Source: Atherix ibis
Taxonomy: Eukaryota; Arthropoda; Insecta; Diptera; Athericidae
Length of the DNA stretch: 64,000 bases
Direction of reading: 5' to 3'
Assembly (NCBI GenBank): GCA_958298945.1
Contig: OY282609.1
Span: 56,516,220-56,580,219 of the forward strand
Both the position numbers and the translations under genes were made by a program. This document shows, in pieces, positions 36,257 to 47,066 of this stretch. The notes beneath the pieces are model-generated. The model made no database searches. It had not been told where the DNA came from and worked only from the letters and a program-made list of their open reading frames with translations. How positions within the stretch are numbered: position 1 is the stretch's first letter; each line of letters begins with the position of its first letter.

Positions 36257-37180
36257 CAAGGTCTGTTGAAAAAGTATCGCGAATTTTGTGTTTTTTCAAA
36301 AATTATTTGTTTATTCATGAAAATCTATTTTGTCCCATTCAAAATAATCCCCACCAGATATTATACATTTGTTCCAACGTTTTTTTCCAATCGTCGAACC
36401 ACTTAATAAAATCATTTTTGTGATCTTGTTCAGCTCCTCCTTCGATGTCGTCTTTATCTCCTCAATCGTAGCATCGTCCTTTCATGGGGCTCTTCAGTTA
36501 CGGGAACAAGAAAAAATCACACAGGGGGCCAGATCTGGAGAATACGGTGGCTGAGGCATTATTAGTGTGTTGTTTTTGGCCAAAAATTCACGCACAAGCA
36601 ACGATGCGTGAGCAGGGGCGTTATCGTGGTGCGAAATCCAATTTTATTCTTCCACAAATCCGCGCATTTCTTGCTCATAACTTGCAGGTAATATTCCTTA
36701 TTGACCGTTCTACCCTGTGGCAAGAACTCATGATGCACCACGCCCCGGCAATCGATGAAAACTGTAAGCAAAACGTTCACATTCGACCGAACTTGGCGCT
36801 TTTTTCGATCTTGGCTCGTGCGGCAGTTTCCATTGGGATGATTGAGCTTTGGTTTTCACGTTATAACCAAAAACCCATGATTCGTCACCAGTTATGACCA
36901 TCTGGAGCAAATTTGGGTCGTCGCGGACAGAGTCCAACAGCTCCTTATCACTGTTAATGCGATGCTTTTTTTGGCCGAAATTGAGCAAAAATCGAAGACG
37001 AGCAAAAACACGTGCAAGCAAAGTAGTTGTCAAAAATTAACTGAACATTCAAAATGGCCGAACTTGTCGGCATAAGTGAGAGACATGAGTACCAACATAA
37101 CGCCACAAAAAAAAATCGAAAATCGAATTTACGTAAGCCGCGGAAATTCAAAATTCGCGATACCTTTTCAGCAGACCTCG
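36257..37180 (-). mobile_element. family B mariner, copy 3, nested in another mariner
   Basis: The ends are CAAGGTCTGTTGAAAA on the left and the consensus complement on the right, with TA at 36,255-36,256 and 37,181-37,182; length 924 bp. Minus-strand transposase pieces are NSDKELLDSVRDDPNLLQMV, TGDESWVFGYNVKT, the GVVHHEFLPQGRTVNKEY block, a frameshifted second Asp region and APCDFFLF. The N-terminal DNA-binding region is missing. Confidence 0.88.
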
Positions 37181-37267
37181 TATTTTGACAGCTGACATAG
37201 CAAGGCTTGCTTGTGAAAAAATTGGATTCATTCTGCACAGTATTTTTTTGTTTATACCCTTTTAAAT

Positions 37268-38124
37268 ATGGAAAGTGAAAAACAGAATTTTCGGCATATT
37301 TTACTTTTTTACTATAGAAAAGATAAAAATGCTGTTCAAGCAACAAAAAAAATTATCCGACAATTTGCAAAATTTCGTTCCGGAAAGTTTGCAAAATTTC
37401 GATCCGGAAATTTTAATCTTGAAGATGCACCACGTTCTGGAAGGCCAGTTGAAGCTGATGAAGACACAATAAAGGCATTAATTGATGCAAACCGGTGAAT
37501 AACAACTCGTGAGATCGCTGAGAGATTAAATTTATCGAATTCGACCGTACATGATCATTTGAAACGGCTAAGTTTAATCTCAAAGCTTGACATATGGGTT
37601 CCTCAGTTTCTTACGGAAAAAAAATTGTGCCATTGCATTCACGATTGTGATTTGCTTCTCAAACGCCAAGAAAATGATCCATTTTTGAAGTGTATCATCA
37701 CTGGGCAACAGAAATGAGTTGTCTACAACAATGTTAAGCGCAAAAGATCCTACCGAGCAACACAACGATCAATTCTGAAGTGTACTATCATTAGTTAGAC
37801 AAATTGAATGATTCACTTAATGAAAAAAAGCCAAAATTGGTCAATAGGAAAGGTATAGTGTTCCAACAGGATAATGGGAAACCACATATTTCAAGTTTAT
37901 AAACTGTCCCACCCACCATACTCTCCAGACCTAGCACCTTCCGATTATCATTTGTTCCGGTCTCTATAAAAAATTTTAGACGGTAAAACGTTTAATTCAA
38001 ATGAGGAGGTCAAAAATCACTTGGATCCAGCAAAGACCAAAAATTTTATGAGCGTAGAATCATGCTACTGCCAGAAAGATGGCAGAGGGTATTGGATCAG
38101 ACTGGACAATATTTAATTGGATAA
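37268..38124 (+). pseudogene. SETMAR-type mariner transposase, decayed
   Basis: The start MESEKQNFRHILLFYYRK is typical of this subfamily. A 24-bp tandem duplication at about 37,361-37,408 repeats FAKFRSGK/N. Then FNLEDAPRSGRPVEAD, a stop at 37,496-37,498, ITTREIAERLNLSNSTVHDH and LISKLDIWVPQFL follow. The first Asp is lost (TGQQK for TGDEK), and a large internal deletion removes the middle of the catalytic domain. FQQDNGKPH keeps the second Asp, and LAPSDYHLF the third (frameshifted). It is long dead. Confidence 0.85.
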
Positions 38125-38228
38125 AATATTTATTTACTATAAGAAAATCGTCTTTTCATTTTTTATAAATTACTTTCCGCACAAGCCAATATTATATGTA
38201 TAAAATCATATTTGTAAAAGTGCATATA

Positions 38229-39512
38229 CGAGGGTCGTTCAATAAGTCCTTAGAAAAAGATGGAAAAACACTGTTTTTAAAAAAAAAAATTTTATTTTTC
38301 AACATAATATCCTTTTTGCTCAATACACTTTTCCAACCGTTTTTCCAAAATTTTTATCCCGTCCAAAAAATAGGATTTCGGAAGTTCTGCAAAATACTCA
38401 TCCGTTTGAGCAATGACGTCCTCGTTGGAAGTGAACCGTCGTCCGCCAAGCCATTTCTTCAGATTGGGGAAAAGAAAATAGTCACTCGGGGCCAAATCTG
38501 GTGAATAAGCGGGATGCTGCAACAATTCCATTCTCAATTCCACAATTTTGGCCATGGAAACAGCGCAGGTGTGCACACGCGCATTGTCCTGATGCAAGAG
38601 GATTTTTTTCTTCTTCAGATGGGGGCGTTTCTCTTCGATTTCCTCGCTCAACCGTTGCAATAACGACGCGTAATACGCTCCTGTTATTGTTTTTCCTTTT
38701 TCCAAGTAGTCGATAAAAATGATGCCCTGCGAATCCCAAAAGACCGTGGCCATCACCTTGCCGGCCGATGGCACAATTTTTGCCTTCTTCGGAAGCCGTT
38801 CACCCTTGAAAATCCACTGTGTTGACTGTCTCTTCGTTTCTGGAGTGTAGTAGTGTATCCAGGTTTCGTCCACAGTGACATATCGACGAAGGAATTCGGC
38901 GGGATGGCGATGAAAGAGTGCCAACATAGCCTCAGAGTCCACTGCACGATTGCGCTTATTCCCTTCTGAGAGCAAACGCGGCGTCCATCTTGCCGAAATT
39001 TTTTTCACAGACAATTTTTCATACAAAATTGAAGCGACTGTACCTTGTGATATGCCCGTGGCCTCAACTAATTCGCGCACTTTAATTCGCCGATCGTTCA
39101 AAATCAGATCGTGGATTTTGTCGATGATTTCAGGAGTAGACACCTCAACTGGGCGTCCTGAACGATGTTCATCTTTTGTGGATGAACGGCCACGTTTAAA
39201 TTCATTCACCCAATTGTAAACCGTCGCAAACACAGGTGCAGATGTGCCATAAACTGCATCCAACTCGGCTTTGATTTCTTTCGGGCTTAAGCCTTTCAAA
39301 TGGAGATGTTTGATGAAAGCCCTAAACTCGCTTTTTTCCATTGTTATGCACAAATAAATGTCGTTAACTTTAATCGAAATTGACCTACGCTATGGATGGA
39401 GCTGAAATTTTGACAGCTTTCCTGTCGATAATGCTACTTACAAAAAAAAATCTTTACCGACACTACGAGCGCAATTTCTCGGATTTTCGAAGGACTTATT
39501 GAACGACCCTCG
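38229..39512 (-). mobile_element. family A mariner, copy A6, structurally complete
   Basis: Both ends match the family consensus, CGAGGGTCGTTCAATAAG and its complement, with TA at 38,227-38,228 and 39,513-39,514. The leader has a short deletion near 39,378 relative to other copies. This is the only copy with an uninterrupted transposase frame. Confidence 0.95.
38292..39341 (-). CDS. family A mariner transposase, intact D,D34D
   Basis: This is a DNA transposase that would bind the element's inverted ends and cut and paste at TA in the nucleus. It has 349 residues from MEKSEF; four more upstream codons (MCIT) are open, but the conserved start in all copies is MEK. Residues 1-120 carry two helix-turn-helix units (AVYGTSAPVFATVYNWVNEF; RRIKVRELVEATGISQGTV). 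The linker reads RWTPRLLSE, with Thr where the other copies have Val. The catalytic Asp residues are D158 (VDETW), D252 (HQDNARVH) and D287 (APSDYF); 34 residues separate the last two. There are no stops or frameshifts. It is the best candidate source of the family in this window. Private changes such as V-to-T in the linker may still affect function, so activity is inferred only. Confidence 0.93.
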   Translation of the reverse strand: MEKSEFRAFIKHLHLKGLSPKEIKAELDAVYGTSAPVFATVYNWVNEFKRGRSSTKDEHRSGRPVEVSTPEIIDKIHDLILNDRRIKVRELVEATGISQGTVASILYEKLSVKKISARWTPRLLSEGNKRNRAVDSEAMLALFHRHPAEFLRRYVTVDETWIHYYTPETKRQSTQWIFKGERLPKKAKIVPSAGKVMATVFWDSQGIIFIDYLEKGKTITGAYYASLLQRLSEEIEEKRPHLKKKKILLHQDNARVHTCAVSMAKIVELRMELLQHPAYSPDLAPSDYFLFPNLKKWLGGRRFTSNEDVIAQTDEYFAELPKSYFLDGIKILEKRLEKCIEQKGYYVEK

Positions 39513-39514
39513 TA

Positions 39515-41285
39515 AGAAAATTCCCATCATATTTTTACCATATTTTTATCCATATATAAAAAATAACTGAAAACTTCAAGATATCATCTTTTATATAGTT
39601 ATTTTCGTATCACATCATTTAAGCAATACGAATCCTATTATGAATAAGTTCGACTCCAACAATACAAGATTTGTTCCAATGTTCAGATTCGAGAAAACTA
39701 TATACAATATATAATCGGATTTATCCAGCATATAATAGTATAGCAATTACAGAATTTAATCGATTTTTTTACACTTGATTGAAAATAATACAAAAATGTT
39801 GGTTTCAATGTTCATTTAAATAATAATTTTGTAAGAAAGAAGAAAAAAAAGGAACAATCCCAGATCTATGTGCAATAATCTGATCAACAAAAGGTGAGAC
39901 GTTGGATATCTCCTGAGCAAGAAATTCAACAGATCAATGAATATGTTCTTAGGTTATTCAAAAGGCAACTTTTCAAGTGCAATGTTCAGCAAAACAAAAC
40001 AAAAATATGGATGGATGTTTGATGGTTCTCGAGTCGATCGCCTAACCATCACAGTCAGGTAATCCGTATACAAGAGAAGATAAAAGCGCACAATCAATTT
40101 GCTGTTTTTCTTTTTCTTTTCATAAACTTCTTTTTTACTGAGAGAGCTATTGTATAAAATACCAAAATTGTAGGAGACTAAAGAAAATTTAGGGCCTCTT
40201 ATTGCCCACGGGATAGTACCTACACGTATGTATACATACTCCTAACAACCAGAACTCAGTGCTCTTCTTTCCTTTTTGAATAAGTTCTATAGTTCGATGT
40301 GCTGGTGCTGTTTATTGCAAATGGACCGCTGGATTTCTTTGAAAATGCTACCTTTTTGTTTAAATAAAAAAAAAATTGCTAACAATACTCGATTCGGACA
40401 TCTGCATGAAAAAAAAATCGTGAATAACTTGAAGAGAAGTGAGGGCAGAGCAGATAGACCCCAGAGGGCCACAGGTAAGAAGATACTTGAGGTGTTGCAT
40501 TTATTAAATTTTTGACACTTCATACTTTTACACGCGATTCCAGTTGTAGTTGTACTGTATTCGGTTCATTAGCATACACACAGGCACTGATTTGAGTGAT
40601 TTGAGAAAAGTTATCTTGTTCTTCATGCTCGTCCATCAGATCAGAAAGATTCTGTGATGGGCGAACCCCTAGAATGACCTATGATTTGTAACATGAGTGT
40701 TTTTTTTCCTCTATTTTCTTTTTGTTTTTTGTTTTTGTTCTTCTAAACATTTTTAATAATTGATCGATTGTGGTTATATATAATATATATGGACTAAATG
40801 ATTGGACGTATGTACATAATATGTACATGTACGTACGAATATACAAAAGCATCGTACAAGACTTATTTTATTTTCTTATTCGAATCTTTGTACTATTAGT
40901 CTTCGAATACTACTCGAATGTTGCAATCTCTTGCTTTCTGCTCATACATTTTATATTTTTTGATCGTCTTCAGGTTTTATTTTGTTATTTTTTTTTTCAA
41001 TTCAAATTTTCTTTTTTGCTTTCATCGTATAAACACTCCAATAAGAGTGTTTTTGTCTTTTTGTTCTTTTGGCAGCCTGTTATGGTAAATGTACAAGATA
41101 TCTGGCGCCTTCAACTAATTTAACTTGCTGCTATCGCGTCGAGATATTATGAAAATTTACCTTCATAGCCGAATTTTTTTAAAAAGTCATTTTTTTTATT
41201 TAGATATAAAGAATTTAGTACATAAATGAAAGGATAGTAAATATATATGTTTATGTTCTGTCTGAATGAAGCACGTTATGATTAC

Positions 41286-41316
<31 letters not shown>

Positions 41317-41866
41317 TCTCTTAAACAATCATTTCGCATTAGTAAACCTCGAATGATTTTAAAACTAATAATAACAAAATCATTTAGAGTGACAGACCAA
41401 TTAATTTATAAATGAAAAGAAGAAAAAAATCAATTTTCCAGGTAAAAATAATTTTTTTTTAAATTAAATCCTTTTAAATTTTCAGAAATTATTTGTTTTT
41501 GGGTTGTGCAAATATAGTATCTTGGAAGTATATGAATCAGACTTAACTTGTTTTTGTTTTGGATTCGCCATGGTGCATTACTATATATACTTAACAACTT
41601 GTTTTTGAAAAAGCAATGACAAAAATTGATTTTCCAGATAATATTATTAATTTTCAGTTAGTTAAAATTCCAACACCTCAACTTAGTAAAAAAATTTAAT
41701 AAAGTTACCGAAAAGATTAAAATAAAGGATAGCAATCAATACCAGACTTTTTAGTCTATCGAATGAATATATGCTGATGCAAATTCTAGGACTTAAAATT
41801 TTATTAATTCTTTTTAGTTTTTATAAAAAAAAATTTAACATATACATAAGTATAAACATAAAATCT
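39515..41866. other. AT-rich spacer with ATT microsatellite
   Basis: No gene recognised. An ATT trinucleotide run lies at about 41,285-41,316. A Phe/Leu-rich 117-codon frame at 40,770-41,123 looks like low-complexity AT-rich noise. Confidence 0.4.
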
Positions 41867-41867
41867 A

Positions 41868-43039
41868 CGAGGTCTGTTCAAAAAATATCGCGAATTTTGT
41901 GTTTTTTTCAAAAATTATTTATTTTTTCATGAATATATATTTTGTCCCATTCAAAATAATCCCCACCAGATATTATACACTTGTGCCAACGTTTTTTCCA
42001 ATCGTCGAAGCACTTCAAAAAATCATATTTGTGATCTTGTTCAGCTCCTCCTTCTTTATCTCCTCAATCGTAGTGTAGCGTCGTCCTTTCATGACGCTCT
42101 TCAGTTTTGCGAACAAGAAAAAATCACAGGGAGGCAGATCTGGATAATACGGTGGCTGCGGCATTATGAGTGTGTTGTTTTTGGCCAAAAATGGCAAAAG
42201 CCAATTTATGTTCTTCCACAAATCCGGGCGTTTCTGGCGGATTGCTTCACACAACTTGCGCATAACTTGCAGGTAATATTCCTTATATACCCTGTGGCAA
42301 GAACTCATGATGCACCACGCCCCTGCAATCGAAGAAAACTGTAAGCAAAACCGTCACATTCGACCGAACTTGGCGCGCTTTTTTCGGTCTTGGCTCGTGC
42401 GGCAGCTTCCATTGGGATGATTGAGCTTTGGTTTCCACGTCATAACCATAAACCCATGATTCGCCACCAATTATGACTCCTCTGGAGCAAATTTTTGTTC
42501 TTCCACAAATCCGGGCGTTTCTAGCGGATTGCTTCGCGTAACTTGCGCATAACTTGCAGGTAATATTCCTTATATACCCTGTGGCAAGAACTCATGATGC
42601 ACCACGCCCCTACAATCGAAGAAAACTGTAAGCAAAACCTTCACATTCGCCCGAACTTGGCGCGCTTTTTTCGGTTTTGGCTCGTGCGGCAGCTTCCATT
42701 GGGATGATTGAGATTTGGTTTCCACGTCATAAACATAAATTCATGATTCGTCACCAGTTATGACCCTCTGGAGCAAATTTGGGTCGTCGCAGAGTTCAAC
42801 AGCTCCTTAGCAATGTAAATGCGATGCTGTTTGTGGTCGAAATTGAACAAACATCGAAGACAAGCCAAAACACGTGCAAGCAAAGCAGCTGTCAAAAATT
42901 AACTGAACATTCAAAATGGCCGAACTTGTCGGCATAAGTAAGAGACATGAGTACCAACATAACGCCACAAAAAATCGAAAATCGAATACACGTAACCCGC
43001 GGCAATTCGAAATTCGCAATACTTTTTGAACAGACCTCG
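41868..43039 (-). mobile_element. family B mariner, copy 4, with internal tandem duplication
   Basis: Consensus ends, with TA at 41,866-41,867 and 43,040-43,041. The length is 1,172 bp, longer than the other B copies because of a 287-bp tandem duplication. Minus-strand pieces are APxDFFLF with PPCDFF (third Asp), a deletion across HHDNAPAHA (second Asp lost) and two copies of the first-Asp region, one with GGESW and one with GDES. Confidence 0.88.
42209..42782. repeat. two tandem copies of a 287-bp unit inside family B copy 4
   Basis: The unit at 42,209-42,495 repeats at 42,496-42,782, from TGTTCTTCCACAAATCCGGG to GAGCAAATTT. The two copies differ at roughly a dozen positions, so the duplication is not very recent. 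Confidence 0.9.
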
Positions 43040-43361
43040 TATATTGGAAAAATCAGGACCATATAGAACCACATCAATCTTGCACGTACTTAATTCGTTC
43101 GATAATTATTTTATTAATCCTGTTTGGGAAAAGAATTTTACAACAATTTCACATTTTCTCTTGAGAAAATCAATCATTATACTATAATAGGTATTGTAGT
43201 GTCTACTTAAATTAAATGGCAAAAAATATATTATGTGATTAAAAAAGAACGAAATTTCAATTGTTTTTTATTGGATGCATAAGGAACATAATACATTTTC
43301 TTAGGAACAAATTACATATAAAACAACATTACTTATATAATTTATTGGACGAGATTCTAGT

Positions 43362-46300
43362 TTATGAAAGAATATATCTAAAAAAGGTAATCAACTGAGG
43401 CTGTATAAGCAAGTTATTGACTTTATTTTCCCATAAAGCTGCTCTGTGTGACACTAAATCGGAAAACTTAAACATATTGGAAAGAATAAATAACAACTTT
43501 GGTAGTTCATCCTGAACTAGTTGATTACAACCATCAGAATGTACTAGTACATTATTAAAAAGAAAATCTAAGAAAAACTCGTTGGGACCATAGACAATGT
43601 GCGAAAGCATTTCGATATCATAGGCTAAGCCAATGAAAAGGTATAAATAAGTGCAATACGTGGTAGAATAAAAGAATCTCATCATGTGATTAAAATGCAC
43701 GCATCGATTCCAGTCGCATTCAGAATTACTAATTGAATCGACGCGTTCATCTTTACAATTCAGACAAGGCATCTTGAGAAATAAAGTTTTTTTTTTTAAA
43801 TCAATAAAAACTACTTGTGTCGTTAGTTTCTGTTCCTGTAATTGTATGTCTATACAAATATTACTCTTCCTCGAACAAACAAACTTTACTGGTACTAGTT
43901 GGAACCCCCACAAAATAAACCTTCCGTTTTATAAAAAAAAAATTATTAATAAAAACACGTACACATTACATCTTTATTGCATATTCAAATAAAATTGAAA
44001 ATTATAAAATTTCAAAGTCATCTCTTGAAGTCCTTTTTTTTGTAATAAAATTTAAAGTAATTTTATTTAATTAATTAGATTTCCACAAACCATATGGATT
44101 TTAGAGATGTCATTTTTATGAATTTATAATAATTTAGATTGTACAATATATAATTTATAAATCACTACCATACAGTAAAAAATAATCTTAAATTAAAAAT
44201 TAATTTACCATAAAAAAAAATAATTCGGATTGTTCTTAGTTATTTCTAGCATATGGTCAGTGGATACTAATATTAATAGATAATCAATTATAGAAATATT
44301 TTCACATAAATATAACATACGAGGGTCGTTCAATAAGTCCTTAGAAAATCCGAGAAATTGCGCTCGTAGTGTCGGTAAAGATTTTTTTTTCGTAGTGTCG
44401 GTAAAGATTGAGAGGAAAGCTGTCAAAATTTCAGCTCGATCCATAGCGTAGGTCAATTTCTATCGTCGATTAAAGTTAACGACATTTATTTGTGCATAAC
44501 AATGGAAAAAAGCGAGTTAAGGGCTATCATCAAACATCTCCATTTGAAAGGCTTAAGCCCGAAAGAAATCAAAGCCGAGTTGGATGCAGTTCATGGCACA
44601 TTTTCACCTGTGTTTGCGACGGTTTACAATTGGGTGAATGAATTTAAACGTGGCCGTTCATCCACAAAAGATGAACATCGTTCAGAACGCCCAGTTGAGG
44701 TGTCTACTACTGAAATCATCGACAAAATCCACGATCTGATTTTGAACGATCGGCGAATTAAAGTGCGCGAATTAGTTGAGGCCACGGGCATATCACAAGG
44801 TACTGTCGCTTCAATTTTGCATGAAAAATTGTCTGTAAAAAAAATTTCGGCAAGATGGGTGCCGCGTTTGCTCTCAGAGGAGAATAAGCGCAATCGTGTA
44901 GTGGACTCTGAGGCTATGTTGGCACTCTTTCATCGCAATCCTGCCGAATTCCTTCGTCGATATGTCACTGTGGACGAAACCTGGATACACTACTACACTC
45001 CAGGAACGAAGAGACAGTCATCACAGTGGATTTTCAAGGGTGAACGGGCTCCGAAGAAGGCAAAAACTGTGCCATCGGCCGGCAAGGTGATGGCCACGGT
45101 CTTTTGGGATTCGCAGGGCATCATTTTTATCGACTACTTGGAAAAAGGAAAAACAATAACAAGAGCGTATTACGCGTCGTTATTGCAACGGTTGAGCGAG
45201 GAAATCAAAGAGAAACGCCCCCATCTGAAGAAGAAAAAAATCCTCTTGCATCAGGACAATGCGCGTGTGCACACCTGCGCGGTTTCCATGGCCAAAATTG
45301 TGTAATTGAGAATGGAATTGTTGCAGCATCCCGCTTATTCACCAGATTTGGCCCCGAGTGACTATTTTCTTTTCCCTAATCTGAAAAAATGGCTTGGCGG
45401 ACGACGGTTCACTTCCAACGAGGACGTCATTGCTCAAACGGATGAGTATTTTGCAGAACTTCCGAAATCCTATTTTTGGACGGGATAAAAATTTTGGAAA
45501 AACGGTTGGAAAAGTGTATAGAGCTAAAAGGAGATTATGTTGAAAAATAAAAAATTTTTTTTTTAAAAAACAGTTTTTTTCCATCTTTTTCTAAGGACTT
45601 ATTGAACGACCCTCGTATTTAGATACTATACAAAGAACAAATATTGAAGCAGACAGCTTATTACGAAAATATAGTGAAATAAAATTATTCAAAATATTGA
45701 CGAATATTATATTTATAAAGGATATCTTTGATAAAAAATTAATTGTGTTAAAATAAAAACCGGAAAACATTTGAAGTGTAGAACCAAACTTCTCTATAAC
45801 ATAGTTAGCGACATCTTGCGTACAGAAGTGGAAAAATTTGTTGCTTATCGAACTGTCAATTTTAACACTAAATTCCACTTTTTTAATATTAAAGATTAGA
45901 AATTTTATAAGGAAAGAATTTAATTTAACAGATTTTTATAATTATCACTTCACTGTTAGTAAAAATAATTTCCAAATATTGTTTTTTTATATAAATACAT
46001 TTGGTATGCTGTGTACTTTTAATGCATTAATTGGATAAGCACACAAGCAAACAAATACAATTTAATTTATGTTTTAAAATAATATATCATTGTTTCACTG
46101 TAATTTTATTCACTATATCGAATTTTGTTTAAAAGAAATATCAACTCCAATCAAATAATCTTTTTACAACACTATAAATAAACATAAATAAGATCTACAA
46201 GATACTTGAAGAGAAGGTCACTCTCAAAACTTGTAAAATAAACAACATCATATGATTTCACAAATTCAATTTTCAAATAAATCAATTTATCTATTTATTA

Positions 46301-46401
46301 AAATGCTTACCGCACTTAATTGTTTGGAAAAAAGTTACTAATATTAAAATAATTAAACCTCGAACACTATAATTACGACCCAACAATATATTTTCGGCCA
46401 T
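43362..46401 (-). CDS. unidentified host gene, probably secreted or membrane protein (partial model)
   Basis: I do not recognise the family. Three lines of evidence support a gene on the minus strand. First, an exon at 46,311-46,401 starts ATG and encodes a signal-peptide-like sequence, with a hydrophobic core LIILILVTFF, and ends at a good donor (G|GTAAGC). Second, an acceptor at 45,878 opens an in-frame segment, VEFSVKIDSSISNKFF, then YVIEKFGSTLQMFS. Third, the likely 3' exon (about 43,773-43,362, acceptor TTTCTCAAG) begins MPCLNCKDERVDS, contains about five Cys and FFLDFLFNNVLVHSDGCNQL, and has AATAAA about 15 bp past its stop. A middle exon may lie near 44,210-44,260 (DHMLEITKNNPNYF). Family A copy A7 lies in the probable intron between exons 2 and 3. 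The internal boundaries and frames are not settled. Confidence 0.5.
44320..45615 (+). mobile_element. family A mariner, copy A7, in probable intron of host gene
   Basis: Consensus ends, with TA at 44,318-44,319 and 45,616-45,617. The leader contains a local duplication of TCGTAGTGTCGGTAAAGAT (about 44,365-44,409). Confidence 0.93.
44502..45550 (+). pseudogene. family A mariner transposase, late stop and frameshift
   Basis: The frame is open from MEKSEL through VDETW and HQDNARVH to MAKIV, where Glu is replaced by TAA (45,303-45,305). The frame then continues through APSDYF and GGRRFTSNED. One base is missing in SYFLDG near 45,475, which ends the frame at 45,488 instead of the usual VEK end at 45,550. 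Only two lesions are visible. Confidence 0.9.
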
Positions 46402-47062
46402 TTTCATCTAACACTAATACTATTCCATTTATCCCCAACACACCAAATTCGCTTTGGAGTTCTCTCCTACATAATTTCTTCAATGTTTCTTTCCTTGTGT
46501 TCGTGTATGTGTGGCTCTATATTTACAGTTTGTAAACTAATCAAATGTCATACAAGGTGATTATCAAGCAAAAAAGCTTTTATTAAAGTTTACTTAATAA
46601 TTATTCATTCAATTGCAAATTCAAAAAATTCAATTTATCAAGATATAAAAATTTTCTTCAAGTTTTTAAACATTTTACAATGTTTTATATAGAAATTATT
46701 ATTTTATACATAATATTATAGTTATTTAAAATGTGCTGTAATATTGATATATAGTTTTCAAAATAATGAAAAGAATAGATTTCAAATCATTGTTAACTAT
46801 ATTATTTGAAAAGAATACGAGTACATAATATGCATAGCAGATGGATTTTTATTGCATAAAGTATCTTTCTTTGCAAAAAAAATGCCTAATTTGAAGACAA
46901 TTTTTCCAAAAAGAATAAAGCTAGTTATAATCGAAAAAGATAAAATAAAATTGTTTGCATGAATTATAAAACTGATAAAGCTAGTTAATTTTTTTAATTA
47001 AAATGATCACTTTTATATTTTCTCGCAGCTATGCAATTTTTCCATGCAACTCATTTTCCGCT
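46402..47062. other. upstream region of the unidentified gene; AT-rich
   Basis: It probably holds the promoter and 5' UTR of the minus-strand gene starting at 46,401. No other gene is recognised. Confidence 0.35.
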
Positions 47063-47066
47063 TTAA

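Larger units (their letters stand above)
36162..38189 (+). mobile_element. SETMAR-type mariner relic with nested family B copy
   Basis: Ends share CGGAAAGTAATTT and TTGG (left TTGGGTTGGCCGGAAAGTAA; right the complement of a similar string), with TA at 36,160-36,161 and 38,190-38,191. Without the nested element about 1.1 kb remains. Ends of this type are found with irritans/cecropia-type mariners in many insects. Confidence 0.82.

Noticed and set aside
40770..41123. 117-codon Phe/Leu/Ser-rich frame
   Set aside because: Its composition follows the local AT bias; it has no signal, domain or homologue that I recognise.
44205..44317. Extended frame running out of the A7 mariner end into host DNA
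   Set aside because: The upstream part is antisense mariner sequence. Only the segment near 44,210-44,260 could be an exon, and it is not settled.
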